Made by a program: the position numbers and the translations under genes. This document shows, in pieces, positions 46,206-58,094 of a stretch of DNA of 64,000 nucleotides (positions are counted from its first letter, which is position 1; every line of letters begins with the position of its first letter). Under the pieces are notes generated by a model. It searched no databases and was not told the DNA's origin. It saw nothing but the letters and a program-made list of their open reading frames with translations. The stretch comes from Bacteroides sp. M10 (GTDB lineage: Bacteria > Bacteroidota > Bacteroidia > Bacteroidales > Bacteroidaceae): contig NZ_CP060488.1 of the NCBI RefSeq assembly GCF_014334015.1, positions 702,501 to 766,500 on the forward strand, written 5' to 3'.

Positions 46206-46514
46206 TCACGCTTCGCCTTTTACACTCGCCAAGGGCGGAAGAGAAGGTTCATCTGAAGTACGAATCGGACCGAATACCCGTTCATACTTTGCTATATTGT
46301 CTTCCAATGCCCGCAGCAGGCGTTTTGCGTGTTCCGGAGCCACAATAATGCGAGATTGCACACCAGCCTTCGGTATACCCGGCATTACGCGCACGAAGTC
46401 AAGGATGAATTCAGAACTAGAATGAGTAATAATAGCTAGATTTGCATAAGTTCCCTGCGCTACCTCTTCTCTCAATTCAATCTGTAATTGTCCGTTGTTA
46501 TTTTGTTCTTCCAT
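46206..46514 (-). CDS. DUF3467 family protein
   Basis: 102 residues, small soluble protein. The pattern GTYANLAIITHSSSEFILDF followed by MPGIPKAGVQSRIIVAPEHA and LLRALEDNIAKYE is the DUF3467 signature. Its function is not known. It lies between rpoC and rpsL on the same strand, a position I recall as usual in Bacteroidetes. It would be read through from rpoC only if the terminator at 46590-46632 leaks, and it ends before the rpsL promoter. Confidence 0.85.
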   Translation of the reverse strand: MEEQNNNGQLQIELREEVAQGTYANLAIITHSSSEFILDFVRVMPGIPKAGVQSRIIVAPEHAKRLLRALEDNIAKYERVFGPIRTSDEPSLPPLASVKGEA

Positions 46515-46589
46515 ATTTTATATGATTAAAAAGTTATCCTGCAAAATAACACATTTTTCCTGAGACTAATGGTAATACACACAAGTAAA

Positions 46590-46632
46590 AAAGAAATAAA
46601 AAAAGAGCAATTACCCAATCTGGCAATCGCTC
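46590..46632 (-). terminator. terminator after rpoC
   Basis: GAGCAATTACC (46605-46615) pairs with GGCAATCGCTC (46622-46632) with two mismatches and a 6-base loop. The minus-strand RNA continues with a run of seven U residues and a second U-rich stretch. Confidence 0.8.
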
Positions 46633-46659
46633 CTTCTCATATAGTCAATTGAATTGTAT

Positions 46660-49600
46660 TTATTCTACTTCATTGTAGTCAAGTACTGTTTTCTTGTTAG
46701 CCAAAATACGGTCATACTCTTCTTTTGATCCAACGATGAGTTTTTCGAATTCGCGCTGACCGGTACCTGCAGGAATCAAGTGACCACAGATCACATTTTC
46801 CTTCATACCTTCCAACTTATCGATCTTACCGTTGATAGCAGCCTCATTCAAGACTTTCGTTGTTTCCTGGAAGGAAGCAGCCGACATGAAGCTTGAAGTC
46901 TGCAAAGCAGCACGTGTGATACCCTGAAGGATCTGAGTAGAGGTAGCAGCAACAGCGTCACGAACCTCAACCGGTTTCAAGTCACGACGTTTCAACATAC
47001 TGTTCTCATCACGCAACTTGCGGGCAGTTACAATCTGACCAGCTTGCATATTTTGAGAATCACCAGCATCCACTACGACTTTCTTACCCCAGATACGATC
47101 ATTTTCTTCCATGAATTCCAGTTTGTCTACAACTTGCTGTTCAAGGAAACGAGTATCTCCCGGTTCATCAATCTGAACCTTCCGCATCATCTGACGAACG
47201 ATAATCTCAAAGTGCTTATCATTGATCTTCACACCCTGCAAACGGTATACATCCTGAACTTCATTCACGATATATTCTTGTACAGCTGTAGGACCTTTAA
47301 TTGCCAAGATATCTGCCGGAGTAGTAGCACCGTCAGACAACGGAGTACCTGCACGTACATAGTCATTTTCCTGTACCAGAATCTGCTTAGACAATGCAAC
47401 CAGATATTTCTTAACCTCACCTGTCTTGGAAGTTACAATGATCTCACGGTTACCACGTTTGATCTTACCCATTGTTACCTCACCGTCGATTTCAGAAACG
47501 ACAGCCGGATTTGACGGGTTACGAGCTTCGAACAATTCTGTAACACGAGGAAGACCACCCGTGATATCACCCGCTTTACCTACGGCACGCGGAATCTTCA
47601 CGATTACTTCACCAGCTTTTACCTTCTGACCGTTCTCGATGATTACGTGACCACCTACCGGTAAGTTATAAGTACGGATCAAATCACCATCCTCTGTCAA
47701 GATATGAGCTGTAGGAACTTTGGTTTTATCCTTGGATTCAATAATAATAATTTCACGAAGACCTGTTGCTTCATCCGATTCAACCTTATAAGTAACGTTT
47801 TCAATTACGCCCTCAAATTCGATCTTACCAGTTGCTTCTGTGATAATTACAGCGTTGAACGGGTCCCACTTAGCAATCAGCTTGCCCTTTTCTACCAAAT
47901 CACCGTCACCTACATACAGTGTTGAACCATAAGGAACGTTATGAGTAGAAAGAACTATACCTGTGTTCACATCCACAAAGCGTACTTCGGCCAAACGACC
48001 TACTACCACTTTAGCAGATTCACCCATCTCGTCAACGATGTCTACCGTACGCAACTCTTCAAATTCAAGACGTGCATTGTTTTTAGCAACGATACTTGCA
48101 TTAGCAGCAATATTCGCAGCAGTACCACCGGCGTGGAATGTACGCAATGTCAACTGTGTACCCGGCTCACCAATAGACTGAGCAGCGATTACACCGACAG
48201 CTTCACCCTTCTGAACCATACGGCTCGTAGCCAGGTTACGTCCGTAACATTTAGCACAAACACCCTTCTTCGCTTCACAAGTTAATACCGAGCGGATTTC
48301 AACACTCTCAATCGGAGAGTCCTGAATCTTCTTGGCAACTTCTTCTGTGATTTCTTCCCCACCGGCAACAAGCAATTCACCAGTTGTGGGATGAATAATA
48401 TCATGTACGGAAACACGTCCTAAGATACGTTCGTACAGGGTAGCAATAACTTCATCGTTATTCTTAAGGTCTGTACAAACCAATCCGCGAAGTGTACCGC
48501 AGTCTTCTTCTGTAATAATCACATCGTGTGATACGTCCACCAGACGACGAGTCAGATAACCGGCATCGGCAGTCTTCAAAGCGGTATCTGCCAAACCTTT
48601 ACGAGCACCGTGGGTAGAGATAAAGTACTCCAACACCGAAAGTCCTTCTTTAAAGTTTGACAAAATCGGGTTCTCGATGATCTGACCACCTTCAGCACCT
48701 GCTTTCTGCGGTTTTGCCATCAAACCACGCATACCTGACAACTGACGAATCTGTTCTTTAGAACCACGGGCACCAGAGTCAAGCATCATATATACAGAGT
48801 TGAATCCCTGATCATCCGAAGAAATTGTCTTCATCAGGATATTAGACAGCTCAGAGTTTACATGTGTCCAGATATCGATCACCTGATTGTAACGTTCATT
48901 GTTGGTAATGAAACCCATGTTATAGTTGTTTACGACTTGTTCTACTTCGTCGTAACCTTTCTGCACTAACGTTTCTTTTTCCTTCGGAATGATAATATCA
49001 CCCAAGTTGAATGACAAACCACCCTTGAACGCCATCTGATAACCTAAGTTCTTGATTCCGTCCAGGAAGTCGGCAGCCTTAGCCACACCACATACTTTAA
49101 TTACATCACTAATAATATCACGAAGAGATTTCTTAGAGATAATTGTATTGATATAACCAGCTTCAGGCGGAACGATTTCATTAACAATCACACGTCCCAC
49201 CGAAGTTTCGCGCATTACGTCTACAATGTTACCATTTTCATCAACGTCTTTCACGATAACTTTCACCGGAGCATGAATATCTACCTTACCTTCATTGTAA
49301 GCGATCAACGCCTCTTCCGGTCCGTAGAATGTCAGACCTTCCCCTTTCGCACCAGCACGCAACTTAGTTATATAGTACAAACCAAGAACCATATCCTGTG
49401 CAGGCACAGTAATAGGCGCACCGTTTGCCGGGTTCAAGATATTATGTGATTGAAGCATCAACATTTGTGCTTCCAAAATTGCTTCATTACTCAAAGGCAA
49501 GTGAACAGCCATCTGGTCACCGTCAAAGTCGGCGTTGAATGCCGTACATGCCAACGGGTGCAACTGAATAGCTTTACCTTCAATCATCTTAGGCTGGAAA

Positions 49601-50943
49601 GCCTGAATACCCAGACGGTGCAATGTCGGAGCACGGTTCAACAGTACCGGATGTCCTTTCATTACATGTTCCAGAATATCCCAGATCACCGGTTCCTTGC
49701 GGTCAACGATCTTCTTGGCAGACTTCACAGTCTTAACGATACCGCGTTCGATGAGCTTACGAATAATAAACGGCTTGTATAATTCGGCAGCCATCAATTT
49801 AGGAATACCACACTCACCCATCTTCAATTCCGGACCAACGACGATTACCGAACGAGCAGAGTAGTCAACACGCTTACCCAGCAAGTTCTGACGGAAACGT
49901 CCTTGTTTACCTTTCAAGCTGTCAGACAATGACTTCAACGGGCGATTGGCGTCTGTTTTCACAGCACTTGACTTACGTGAGTTATCAAACAAAGAATCGA
50001 CAGATTCCTGAAGCATACGTTTTTCATTACGCAAGATCACTTCCGGAGCTTTGATTTCAATCAGTCGTTTCAGACGGTTATTACGGATAATCACACGACG
50101 ATAAAGGTCGTTCAAGTCAGATGTAGCAAAACGACCACCATCCAACGGAACCAACGGACGAAGTTCGGGTGGGATAACCGGTACGATACGTACAATCATC
50201 CATTCCGGTTTGTTGCGTCCACGTGATGCACGGAACGATTCTACTACCTGAAGACGTTTCAAAGCCTCATTCTTACGTTGCTGTGAAGCATCGTTACCTG
50301 CACGGTGACGCAATTCGTAAGACAAAGCATCCAGATCCAGACGAGCCAGCAAATCATAGATAGCTTCAGCACCCATCTTTGCAACAAACTTGTTCGGATC
50401 ATTATCTTCAAGATATTGATTATCTTTTGGAAGTGTATCCAGGATATCCAGATATTCTTCTTCCGAAAGCAAATCATATTCAGCTACACCGTCTTCAGCT
50501 TTTACACCCGGCTGAATGACAACATAACGTTCGTAGTATATAATCGAATCCAGTTTCTTCGTCGGCAGTCCGAGCAAATAACCGATTTTATTAGGGAGCG
50601 AACGGAAATACCAGATGTGAGCCACCGGCACAACCAGCTGGATATGTCCCATACGTTCACGGCGTACTTTCTTTTCAGTAACTTCCACACCACAACGGTC
50701 GCAGACGATACCTTTATAACGGATACGCTTGTATTTACCGCAATGACATTCATAATCCTTGATAGGACCAAAAATGCGCTCGCAGAACAAACCATCACGT
50801 TCGGGTTTGTACGTACGGTAATTAATGGTTTCAGGCTTCAAAACTTCACCACTCGAATTCTCAAGGATTTCTTCCGGAGAAGCCAGACCAATTGAGATCT
50901 TCGAGAAATTACTTTTCGTCTTATTTTCTTTTCTAAAAGCCAT
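46660..50943 (-). CDS. rpoC: RNA polymerase beta' subunit
   Basis: 1427 residues. The N-terminal zinc ribbon ([20 protein letters not shown]) and the catalytic magnesium site [14 protein letters not shown] are intact, as is the second zinc cluster with [15 protein letters not shown]. The trigger-loop region [20 protein letters not shown] is present. It forms the active centre with RpoB. A 120-base AT-rich gap with simple repeats separates it from rpoB, wider than in many bacteria. Confidence 0.98.
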   Translation of the reverse strand: MAFRKENKTKSNFSKISIGLASPEEILENSSGEVLKPETINYRTYKPERDGLFCERIFGPIKDYECHCGKYKRIRYKGIVCDRCGVEVTEKKVRRERMGHIQLVVPVAHIWYFRSLPNKIGYLLGLPTKKLDSIIYYERYVVIQPGVKAEDGVAEYDLLSEEEYLDILDTLPKDNQYLEDNDPNKFVAKMGAEAIYDLLARLDLDALSYELRHRAGNDASQQRKNEALKRLQVVESFRASRGRNKPEWMIVRIVPVIPPELRPLVPLDGGRFATSDLNDLYRRVIIRNNRLKRLIEIKAPEVILRNEKRMLQESVDSLFDNSRKSSAVKTDANRPLKSLSDSLKGKQGRFRQNLLGKRVDYSARSVIVVGPELKMGECGIPKLMAAELYKPFIIRKLIERGIVKTVKSAKKIVDRKEPVIWDILEHVMKGHPVLLNRAPTLHRLGIQAFQPKMIEGKAIQLHPLACTAFNADFDGDQMAVHLPLSNEAILEAQMLMLQSHNILNPANGAPITVPAQDMVLGLYYITKLRAGAKGEGLTFYGPEEALIAYNEGKVDIHAPVKVIVKDVDENGNIVDVMRETSVGRVIVNEIVPPEAGYINTIISKKSLRDIISDVIKVCGVAKAADFLDGIKNLGYQMAFKGGLSFNLGDIIIPKEKETLVQKGYDEVEQVVNNYNMGFITNNERYNQVIDIWTHVNSELSNILMKTISSDDQGFNSVYMMLDSGARGSKEQIRQLSGMRGLMAKPQKAGAEGGQIIENPILSNFKEGLSVLEYFISTHGARKGLADTALKTADAGYLTRRLVDVSHDVIITEEDCGTLRGLVCTDLKNNDEVIATLYERILGRVSVHDIIHPTTGELLVAGGEEITEEVAKKIQDSPIESVEIRSVLTCEAKKGVCAKCYGRNLATSRMVQKGEAVGVIAAQSIGEPGTQLTLRTFHAGGTAANIAANASIVAKNNARLEFEELRTVDIVDEMGESAKVVVGRLAEVRFVDVNTGIVLSTHNVPYGSTLYVGDGDLVEKGKLIAKWDPFNAVIITEATGKIEFEGVIENVTYKVESDEATGLREIIIIESKDKTKVPTAHILTEDGDLIRTYNLPVGGHVIIENGQKVKAGEVIVKIPRAVGKAGDITGGLPRVTELFEARNPSNPAVVSEIDGEVTMGKIKRGNREIIVTSKTGEVKKYLVALSKQILVQENDYVRAGTPLSDGATTPADILAIKGPTAVQEYIVNEVQDVYRLQGVKINDKHFEIIVRQMMRKVQIDEPGDTRFLEQQVVDKLEFMEENDRIWGKKVVVDAGDSQNMQAGQIVTARKLRDENSMLKRRDLKPVEVRDAVAATSTQILQGITRAALQTSSFMSAASFQETTKVLNEAAINGKIDKLEGMKENVICGHLIPAGTGQREFEKLIVGSKEEYDRILANKKTVLDYNEVE

Positions 50944-51063
50944 ACTCTATATTTAATTGAAAATGGAAAATTAAAAATTAAAAATTAAGAAACCAAAGAA
51001 TGAAAACTGAAAACTAAAAACAATCCGTTCTCAATTTTCAATTCTCAATTCTCAATTTATTAA
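50944..51063. repeat. AT-rich simple repeats in the rpoB-rpoC gap
   Basis: Two parts are seen. On the rpoC side are runs of AAAATTA (50967-50988). On the rpoB side (51028-51058) are three or four tandem copies of the 7-bp ATTGARA unit in minus sense, close in sequence to 365-392 in the rRNA spacer. Confidence 0.6.
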
Positions 51064-54000
51064 TTATTCTAGGTTGATACTCAAACCTAATCCTCTCAAC
51101 TCGTGTAACAATACGTTCAAGGATTCCGGAATGCCAGGTTGCGGCATCGGTTCACCTTTCACAATTGCTTCATAAGCTTTCGAACGTCCTACCACGTCAT
51201 CAGACTTGATAGTAAGGATTTCCTGCAGGATATGAGCAGCACCAAAACCTTCGAGTGCCCAAACCTCCATTTCTCCAAAACGCTGACCACCGAACTGTGC
51301 TTTACCACCAAGAGGTTGCTGAGTAATCAATGAGTACGGACCGATAGAACGAGCATGCATCTTGTCTTCAACCATGTGGCCCAACTTCAACATGTAAGTC
51401 ACACCCACAGTAGCTGCCTGGTCAAATTGCTCACCTGTACCACCATCACAAAGATAAGTTTTACAGTAGCGAGGCAATCCTGCCTTGTCTGTCCACTGAT
51501 CCAGATCTTCCATTGTAGCACCGTCGAAAATAGGAGTTGCAAATTTCACACCCAATGTTTTTCCGGCACGTCCTAATACAGCTTCAAAAATCTGACCAAT
51601 GTTCATACGAGAAGGCACACCCAACGGATTCAATACGATGTCAACCGGAGTACCATCCGACAAGAACGGCATATCTTCCTGACGAACAACGCGGGATACA
51701 ATACCCTTGTTACCGTGGCGACCTGCCATCTTATCACCCACACCAATCTTACGCTTCTTAGCAATATATACTTTTGCCATCTGGATAATACCAGCTGGAA
51801 GTTCATCACCAATTGTAATAGCAAACTTCTTACGTTTCAATTCAGCATCCAGCTCTTTGTATTTCTTAATGAAATTCATCACCAGATCACGAATCATACC
51901 ATTAATATGGTCATCACTGGTCCAGTTGCTTAACTGAATAGAAGTAAAGTCAAGTGAATCAAAATCAGAAGCACTGAACTTAGAACCTTTCGCAATTACT
52001 TCCGCACCCAGATAATCCTTCACACCTTGAGAAACCTTACCTTCAGTCAAAGTCATCAGTTTCTTAACCAGGATACGTTTCAGATCAGCTACCTTAGACT
52101 CAAATTCATCATCGATCTTAGGCAACAATGCTTTATCCGCTAGCTTAGAACTACGATTCTTAATCACACGTGAGAAAAGTTTCTTATCGATCACAACACC
52201 TTTCAAAGAAGGAGAAGCTTTCAATGAAGCATCTTTCACATCACCTGCCTTATCACCAAAGATGGCACGAAGCAATTTTTCTTCCGGAGAAGGATCAGAT
52301 TCACCCTTCGGTGTAATCTTACCAATCATGATATCACCCGGCTCGATACGAGCACCGATTCTTACGATACCATTTTCATCCAGGTCTTTAGTAGCTTCTT
52401 CACTTACATTCGGGATATCAGAAGTCAACTCTTCCATACCACGTTTTGTTTCACGAACTTCCAGAGAATATTCCTCTACGTGAACCGAAGTCAACAAGTC
52501 TTCGCGTACCACACGTTCGTTCAATACGATAGCATCCTCATAGTTGTAACCTTTCCAAGGCATGTAAGCAACCAACAGGTTCTTACCCAATGCCAATTCA
52601 CCCTTTTCAGTAGAATAACCTTCAGTCAAGATGTCACCTTTCTTCACACGTTGGCCTCTGTCACAAATCGGACGCAAGTCAATCGTCATGTTCTGGTTAG
52701 TCTTACGGAACTTAGGTATTCTATATTCTTTCAAAGCAGGTTCGAAACTTACGAATTCTTCGTCTTCTGTACGGTCATACAAAATACGGATAGTAGTAGC
52801 ATCAACGTAGTCAACAACACCATCTCCTTCCGCAGTAATCTGCGTACGAGAGTCTCTTACCAACTGACGTTCTATACCTGTACCTACGATCGGCGCTTCA
52901 CTTCTCAATAAAGGAACCGCCTGACGCATCATGTTTGATCCCATCAATGCACGGTTAGCATCATCATGTTCCAGGAACGGAATCAATGAAGCCGCGATTG
53001 ATGCAATCTGCTGAGGAGAAACGTCCATCAAATCAACCTCTGTCGGTTCAACAACCGGGAAGTCAGCATCCTGACGAGATTTAACTTTGTTACGCACAAA
53101 TGTACCGTCATCATTCAACGGAGCATTTCCCTGTGCAATAACCTTTTCTTCCTCTTCTTCAGCAGTCAGATAAATCAGACCGTTATCCGAAAGATCCACT
53201 TTTCCGTTTTCCACCTTACGGTACGGAGTTTCAATGAATCCCAGATCATTAATCTTAGCAAATACACACAATGAAGAAATCAAACCGATGTTCGGACCTT
53301 CAGGAGTCTCAATCGGACAAAGACGACCATAGTGTGTGTAGTGAACGTCACGAACCTCAAATCCGGCACGTTCACGGGAAAGACCACCAGGACCAAGGGC
53401 AGACATACGACGCTTGTGCGTGATTTCAGCCAAGGGGTTTGTCTGGTCCATGAACTGAGACAATGCATTCGTTCCGAAGAATGAGTTAATTACAGAAGAG
53501 ATTGTCTTTGCGTTAATCAAATCAATCGGAGTAAACACTTCATTGTCACGAACGTTCATACGTTCGCGAATCGTACGAGACATACGAGCCAGACCAACAG
53601 CAAACTGATTAGAAAGCTGCTCACCTACTGTACGTACACGACGGTTACTCAAGTGGTCAATATCATCCACATCTGCTTTTGAGTTAATCAGCTCAATCAG
53701 ATATTTGATGATTTCAATGATATCTTCCTTCGTGAGGACACGCACGTCCATATCAGTCGTCAAATTCAACTTTTTGTTGATTCTGTAACGACCTACATCA
53801 CCAAGGTCATATCGTTTTTCAGAGAAGAACAGGTTGTTGATAACCTCCCTTGCACTTGCGTCATCAGCCGGATCAGCGTTACGCAACTGACGGTAGATAT
53901 ACAACACAGCCTCTTTTTCCGAGTTACTCGGGTCCTTCTGCAGTGTATTATATATGATAGAGAAATCGGACTGGTTCGGTTCATCTTTATGTAAAAGGAT

Positions 54001-54876
54001 GTTCTGAACTCCCGACTCCAAAATTTCATCAATATGCTCCTCTTCCAGTACGGTTTCACGATCGATAATAACTTCGTTACGCTCAATAGAAACCACTTCA
54101 CCGGTATCTTCATCAACGAAATCTTCAATCCATGTTTTCAAGACACGTGCCGCCAATTTACGACCTAGCACTTTCTTCAGATTTGTCTTGTTCACCTTTA
54201 CATCTTCTGCAAGGTTGAAAATCTCAAGAATATCTTTGTCATTCTCGAAGCCAATTGCACGCAACAAAGTCGTTACCGGCAATTTCTTCTTACGGTCGAT
54301 GTATGCGTACATCACATTATTGATGTCAGTAGCAAACTCAATCCACGAACCCTTAAACGGAATAATACGAGCCGAATAAAGTTTCGTACCATTGGCATGT
54401 ACACTCTGACCGAAGAACACACCCGGAGAACGGTGAAGCTGTGACACAACTACGCGTTCGGCACCGTTAATGACGAAAGTAGCCTTATCAGTCATATAAG
54501 GAATCGGGCCGAGGAATACGTCCTGAATCACTGTATCAAAATCCTCATGATCGGGGTCCGTACAGTAAAGCTTAAGTTTCGCTTTTAAAGGAACACTATA
54601 AGTAAGCCCACGCTCTATACAATCATCGATGGTATAACGCGGCGGATCAATATAATAGTCCAGAAACTCAAGAACAAAATTGTTTCTTGTATCGGCAATA
54701 GGGAAGTTTTCAGCAAATACTTTATACAATCCCTCATTCTTGCGCTTTTCAGGTGGGGTATCTAATTGTAGAAAGTCTTGGAATGACTTCAATTGTACTT
54801 CCAGAAAATCCGGGTATTCGAGCGGATTCTTAGTCGAAGCAAAATTAACTCTTTGATTTACAGTATTTGAAGACAT
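51064..54876 (-). CDS. rpoB: RNA polymerase beta subunit
   Basis: 1270 residues. It has the rifampicin-pocket region ([20 protein letters not shown] and [20 protein letters not shown]), the conserved [12 protein letters not shown] block, and the C-terminal [20 protein letters not shown]. The pocket reads as sensitive-type at the residues I can judge. It lies downstream of rplL with a hairpin between them. Confidence 0.98.
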   Translation of the reverse strand: MSSNTVNQRVNFASTKNPLEYPDFLEVQLKSFQDFLQLDTPPEKRKNEGLYKVFAENFPIADTRNNFVLEFLDYYIDPPRYTIDDCIERGLTYSVPLKAKLKLYCTDPDHEDFDTVIQDVFLGPIPYMTDKATFVINGAERVVVSQLHRSPGVFFGQSVHANGTKLYSARIIPFKGSWIEFATDINNVMYAYIDRKKKLPVTTLLRAIGFENDKDILEIFNLAEDVKVNKTNLKKVLGRKLAARVLKTWIEDFVDEDTGEVVSIERNEVIIDRETVLEEEHIDEILESGVQNILLHKDEPNQSDFSIIYNTLQKDPSNSEKEAVLYIYRQLRNADPADDASAREVINNLFFSEKRYDLGDVGRYRINKKLNLTTDMDVRVLTKEDIIEIIKYLIELINSKADVDDIDHLSNRRVRTVGEQLSNQFAVGLARMSRTIRERMNVRDNEVFTPIDLINAKTISSVINSFFGTNALSQFMDQTNPLAEITHKRRMSALGPGGLSRERAGFEVRDVHYTHYGRLCPIETPEGPNIGLISSLCVFAKINDLGFIETPYRKVENGKVDLSDNGLIYLTAEEEEEKVIAQGNAPLNDDGTFVRNKVKSRQDADFPVVEPTEVDLMDVSPQQIASIAASLIPFLEHDDANRALMGSNMMRQAVPLLRSEAPIVGTGIERQLVRDSRTQITAEGDGVVDYVDATTIRILYDRTEDEEFVSFEPALKEYRIPKFRKTNQNMTIDLRPICDRGQRVKKGDILTEGYSTEKGELALGKNLLVAYMPWKGYNYEDAIVLNERVVREDLLTSVHVEEYSLEVRETKRGMEELTSDIPNVSEEATKDLDENGIVRIGARIEPGDIMIGKITPKGESDPSPEEKLLRAIFGDKAGDVKDASLKASPSLKGVVIDKKLFSRVIKNRSSKLADKALLPKIDDEFESKVADLKRILVKKLMTLTEGKVSQGVKDYLGAEVIAKGSKFSASDFDSLDFTSIQLSNWTSDDHINGMIRDLVMNFIKKYKELDAELKRKKFAITIGDELPAGIIQMAKVYIAKKRKIGVGDKMAGRHGNKGIVSRVVRQEDMPFLSDGTPVDIVLNPLGVPSRMNIGQIFEAVLGRAGKTLGVKFATPIFDGATMEDLDQWTDKAGLPRYCKTYLCDGGTGEQFDQAATVGVTYMLKLGHMVEDKMHARSIGPYSLITQQPLGGKAQFGGQRFGEMEVWALEGFGAAHILQEILTIKSDDVVGRSKAYEAIVKGEPMPQPGIPESLNVLLHELRGLGLSINLE

Positions 54877-54917
54877 CTGTCAATGAATTTGGAGAACTTA
54901 ATTTGAAATATATACAC

Positions 54918-54955
54918 AAAAAGGTTAAGAATCCTCTTGTGAAGGATTCCTAACC
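54918..54955 (-). terminator. attenuator-like hairpin between rplL and rpoB
   Basis: GGTTA and GAATCCT (54923-54935) pair with AGGATTC and TAACC (54943-54955), 12 bp with one mismatch and a 7-base loop. On the minus strand five U residues follow. Its place resembles the partial terminator between rplL and rpoB in E. coli. Confidence 0.65.
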
Positions 54956-54980
54956 GAATTACCTGATTACCAGGCCAATG

Positions 54981-55355
54981 TTATTTAAGTTCAACTTCAG
55001 CTCCAGCTTCTTCCAATGTTTTCTTCAATGATTCTGCTTCGTCTTTAGCCAAACCTTCTTTTACTGTGCTAGGAGCACCGTCTACCAAGTCTTTAGCTTC
55101 TTTCAAACCAAGACCACAAGCTTCCTTAACGGCCTTAACTACCTGAAGTTTAGCTGCACCAGCGCTCTTCAATACTACGTCGAAAGAAGTTTTTTCTTCT
55201 GCGGCAGCAGCACCAGCTGCAGGACCAGCAGCAACAGCTACAGCTGCAGCAGCAGGTTCAATACCGTATTCTTCTTTAAGGATAGTTGCAAGTTCATTAA
55301 CTTCTTTTACTGTCAAGTTAACTAATTGTTCTGCAAAAGCTTTCAAATCTGCCAT
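54981..55355 (-). CDS. rplL: 50S ribosomal protein L7/L12
   Basis: 124 residues. An N-terminal dimerisation helix, an alanine-rich hinge ([20 protein letters not shown]) and the factor-binding C-terminal domain with [20 protein letters not shown] are all visible. It forms the stalk with L10, encoded 91 bases upstream. Confidence 0.97.
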   Translation of the reverse strand: MADLKAFAEQLVNLTVKEVNELATILKEEYGIEPAAAAVAVAAGPAAGAAAAEEKTSFDVVLKSAGAAKLQVVKAVKEACGLGLKEAKDLVDGAPSTVKEGLAKDEAESLKKTLEEAGAEVELK

Positions 55356-55446
55356 TTTTTGTATGATTTTAATTGTTTAAATACTTGTTGATTTTTGAAA
55401 ATTATTCGGGATGTTATTCCCAAGGCTGTGACGCCTTTTTCCATTT

Positions 55447-55968
55447 TTACGCTTCGGTACGTTCACCAAGAGTCTTGAGAACTCCGTGAAGGGTGTTACC
55501 ACCTGATTGAAGAGCAGAAATAACATTCTTGGCCGGAGATTGCAACAGTGCAACGATATCGGCGATAACTTCATTCTTACTCTTGATTGCAACGAGAGCA
55601 TCCAATTGATCTGCACCAATGTAGAAGCTTTCTTCTGCATATGCAGCTTTCAGTCCGGGAATACCGTCTTTCGCTTTGTCTTTGATTAACTTAGCAGGAA
55701 CGTTTGCAGTATTGCTAAACATAACAGCAGTAGTACCTTTCAAAGAATCGTAAAGAGGTGAGAAGTCTTCTTCCAGGCTTTCAAGTGCTTTGTGAAGTAA
55801 CGTGTTTTTAACCACCATCAATTTGATGTCTGATTTAAAACAATCTCTTCTCAATGCACTGGTAGCAGCAGCGTTCATCGCTGTAACGTCTACCAAGTAG
55901 AAGTGACCATATTCCTTTACTGTAGCAGCAATTTGCTCTATAATCGTACTTTTATCTTCCTTTCTCAT
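55447..55968 (-). CDS. rplJ: 50S ribosomal protein L10
   Basis: 173 residues, stalk base. It contains VDVTAMNAAATSALRRDCFK and LMVVKNTLLHKALES, with the C-terminal L12-binding helix. In E. coli the L10-L12 complex represses its own leader; here only 15 bases separate it from rplA, so such an operator would have to lie inside rplA. Confidence 0.96.
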   Translation of the reverse strand: MRKEDKSTIIEQIAATVKEYGHFYLVDVTAMNAAATSALRRDCFKSDIKLMVVKNTLLHKALESLEEDFSPLYDSLKGTTAVMFSNTANVPAKLIKDKAKDGIPGLKAAYAEESFYIGADQLDALVAIKSKNEVIADIVALLQSPAKNVISALQSGGNTLHGVLKTLGERTEA

Positions 55969-55983
55969 TATTTCTCTGTTTTA

Positions 55984-56682
55984 TTAGATTTCATCCACTG
56001 ATTTCGGGTCGATCTTAATACCCGCACTCATTGTACTAGAAAGATAAATACTCTTAATATATGTACCCTTTGCTGCGGTCGGTTTCAGTTTGTTCAGAGT
56101 AGAGATGAACTCTTTCGCATTGTCGCGAATCTGATCAGGACTGAATGAAACCTTACCGATAGAAGTATGAACGATACCGCTCTTATCAACTTTAAAGTCA
56201 ATCTTACCTTGTTTTACTTCTTTTACAGCCTTAGCAACATCCATAGTTACAGTACCACTCTTAGGGTTCGGCATCAATCCACGAGGACCGAGTACACGAC
56301 CGAGTGCACCAATTTTACCCATGATAGATGGCATAGTGATGATTACATCAATATCAGTCCATCCACCTTTGATCTTTTCAATATATTCGTCAAGACCAAC
56401 ATAGTCAGCACCAGCTTCTTTTGCAGCAGCTTCAGCATCCGGTGTACAAAGTACCAACACACGCACTTCTTTACCAGTACCATGAGGAAGTGAAACAACA
56501 CCTCTCACCATCTGGTTAGCTTTACGCGGGTCAACCCCTAAACGTACATCAATATCCAGTGAAGCATCGAACTTGGAAAAAGTGATTTCTTTTACCAAAG
56601 ATGCAGCTTCTTTCAGTGAGTATGCTTTCCCTGCTTCAATCTTTTCTGCAGCTAACTTTTGATTTTTTGTCAGTTTACCCAT
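55984..56682 (-). CDS. rplA: 50S ribosomal protein L1
   Basis: 232 residues. The two-domain protein shows the [20 protein letters not shown] block and [20 protein letters not shown], plus the C-terminal [18 protein letters not shown]. It binds the L1 stalk of 23S rRNA. It lies between rplK and rplJ. Confidence 0.97.
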   Translation of the reverse strand: MGKLTKNQKLAAEKIEAGKAYSLKEAASLVKEITFSKFDASLDIDVRLGVDPRKANQMVRGVVSLPHGTGKEVRVLVLCTPDAEAAAKEAGADYVGLDEYIEKIKGGWTDIDVIITMPSIMGKIGALGRVLGPRGLMPNPKSGTVTMDVAKAVKEVKQGKIDFKVDKSGIVHTSIGKVSFSPDQIRDNAKEFISTLNKLKPTAAKGTYIKSIYLSSTMSAGIKIDPKSVDEI

Positions 56683-56697
56683 TACAATTGAAGTTTA

Positions 56698-57141
56698 TTA
56701 ATTATTAACCGGGAACTCCCCTTTTACAGCGATACCCATACTTCTAGCTGTACCTGCAACCATTCTCATGGCAGCTTCCACAGTAAAACAGTTTAAGTCA
56801 ACCATTTTGTCCTGAGCAATCGTACGAACCTGTTCCCAAGTAATCTCGGCAACTTTCTTACGGTTAGGCTCAGCAGAACCACTCTTTACCTTAGCTACTT
56901 CAAGTAATTGAATAGCAACGGGAGGAGTCTTGATTACAAAATCGAAAGACTTATCTGCGTAGTAAGTAATGATAACAGGTAAAATCTTACCTGCTTTGTC
57001 TTGGGTTCTGGCATTGAATTGCTTGCAAAATTCCATGATATTGATACCCTTAGAACCCAAAGCAGGTCCAACGGGAGGTGATGGATTTGCAGCGCCTCCT
57101 TTAATCTGTAACTTGATTAGTCCAGCAACTTCTTTAGCCAT
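56698..57141 (-). CDS. rplK: 50S ribosomal protein L11
   Basis: 147 residues. It has the proline-rich [20 protein letters not shown] loop that binds thiopeptides, and the C-terminal [15 protein letters not shown]. It works with L10 and L12 at the GTPase centre. It follows nusG by 61 bases. Confidence 0.97.
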   Translation of the reverse strand: MAKEVAGLIKLQIKGGAANPSPPVGPALGSKGINIMEFCKQFNARTQDKAGKILPVIITYYADKSFDFVIKTPPVAIQLLEVAKVKSGSAEPNRKKVAEITWEQVRTIAQDKMVDLNCFTVEAAMRMVAGTARSMGIAVKGEFPVNN

Positions 57142-57202
57142 TTTTTTATTGATTTATATATAAACATTAAACGAAGAACAACAACAGCGTAACAATTCCG
57201 TG

Positions 57203-57745
57203 TTATTCCTTTTCCACTTGCATAAAGCCCAATTCAAGCGGCGTTTTGCGCCCGAATATCTTTACCATGACCTTTAGTTTCTTTTTTTCACTATTCACTT
57301 CTTCAATGATACCACTGAATCCGCTGAAAGGTCCAAAAGTAACTTTTACAGTTTCACCCACCACGTACGGAATATTGAGTTCTTCACCCGTTTCCTGCAG
57401 TTCGTCCACTGTACCAAGTATACGATTCACTTCTGATTGTCTGAGAGGCACCGGTTTTTCGGAGCCACCTAAAAAGCCTATCACATTTGGAGTGTTGCGC
57501 AGGTGATGAGCGACCTCACCGACCAAAGCAGCCTCCACCAAAACGTAACCAGGAAGATAACTTCTTTCTTTCACAACTTTTTTGCCATTGCGAACCTGGT
57601 AAACTTTTTCAGTAGGAATCAATACCTGAGATACATATTCACCAAGGTCGCTGTTCTTAAGATCAGCTTCAAGATATTCCTTTACCTTAGCTTCTTTTCC
57701 ACTAATAGCACGCAGAACGTACCATTTCTTTTCAATCTCAGCCAT
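57203..57745 (-). CDS. nusG: transcription termination/antitermination factor NusG
   Basis: 180 residues from the ATG at 57745 (MAEIEKKWYVLRAISGKE); an in-frame ATG two codons earlier is possible. The NGN domain includes LPGYVLVEAALVGEVAHHLR and VIGFLGGSEKPVPL. The C-terminal KOW domain has VKVTFGPFSGFSGIIEEVNS. It binds RNA polymerase and Rho or S10. It lies between secE and rplK as in most bacteria. Confidence 0.97.
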   Translation of the reverse strand: MAEIEKKWYVLRAISGKEAKVKEYLEADLKNSDLGEYVSQVLIPTEKVYQVRNGKKVVKERSYLPGYVLVEAALVGEVAHHLRNTPNVIGFLGGSEKPVPLRQSEVNRILGTVDELQETGEELNIPYVVGETVKVTFGPFSGFSGIIEEVNSEKKKLKVMVKIFGRKTPLELGFMQVEKE

Positions 57746-57762
57746 TTTCAATTCCTATTTTT

Positions 57763-57954
57763 TTAATGTGGATAAACGATTTTTTCCATGAAGTTCTGGA
57801 AACAGACATCCATACCCCATACTACCAATGCAATAAGCAGGGAAGCATATAAAACAACTACTGCACTGTTAGCAAGTTCAGAATACGTAGGCCACGATAC
57901 TTTATGTACAAGTTCGTCGTAAGATTCTTTAATATAAGCTATTACCTTTTTCAT
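57763..57954 (-). CDS. secE: protein translocase subunit SecE
   Basis: 63 residues from the ATG at 57954 (MKKVIAYIKESYDELVHKVS). The conserved amphipathic helix with KVSWPTYSELANSA is followed by one membrane helix. The open frame extends to 58026, but the extra part reads through the tRNA-Trp gene and is not coding. It pairs with SecY (32187-33527). Confidence 0.94.
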   Translation of the reverse strand: MKKVIAYIKESYDELVHKVSWPTYSELANSAVVVLYASLLIALVVWGMDVCFQNFMEKIVYPH

Positions 57955-57968
57955 TTCAATAATATTAG

Positions 57969-58041
57969 CACGGGAGGAGAGGCTCGAACTCCCGACACCC
58001 GGTTTTGGAGACCGGTGCTCTACCAACTGAGCTACTCCCGT
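57969..58041 (-). tRNA. tRNA-Trp (anticodon CCA)
   Basis: The reverse complement folds as a cloverleaf with acceptor ACGGGAG / CTCCCGT, anticodon CCA in loop CTCCAAA, and discriminator G. The CCA end is not encoded. It lies between tuf and secE, a common bacterial arrangement. Confidence 0.95.
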
Positions 58042-58094
58042 GTGTACATAATCAGTTCCCGATAAAAAACCGGGAACTGATTAATTATTGTGTA

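Noticed and set aside
57955..58026. N-terminal extension of SecE
   Set aside because: The extra 24 codons read through the 3' part of tRNA-Trp; the family starts at the internal ATG.
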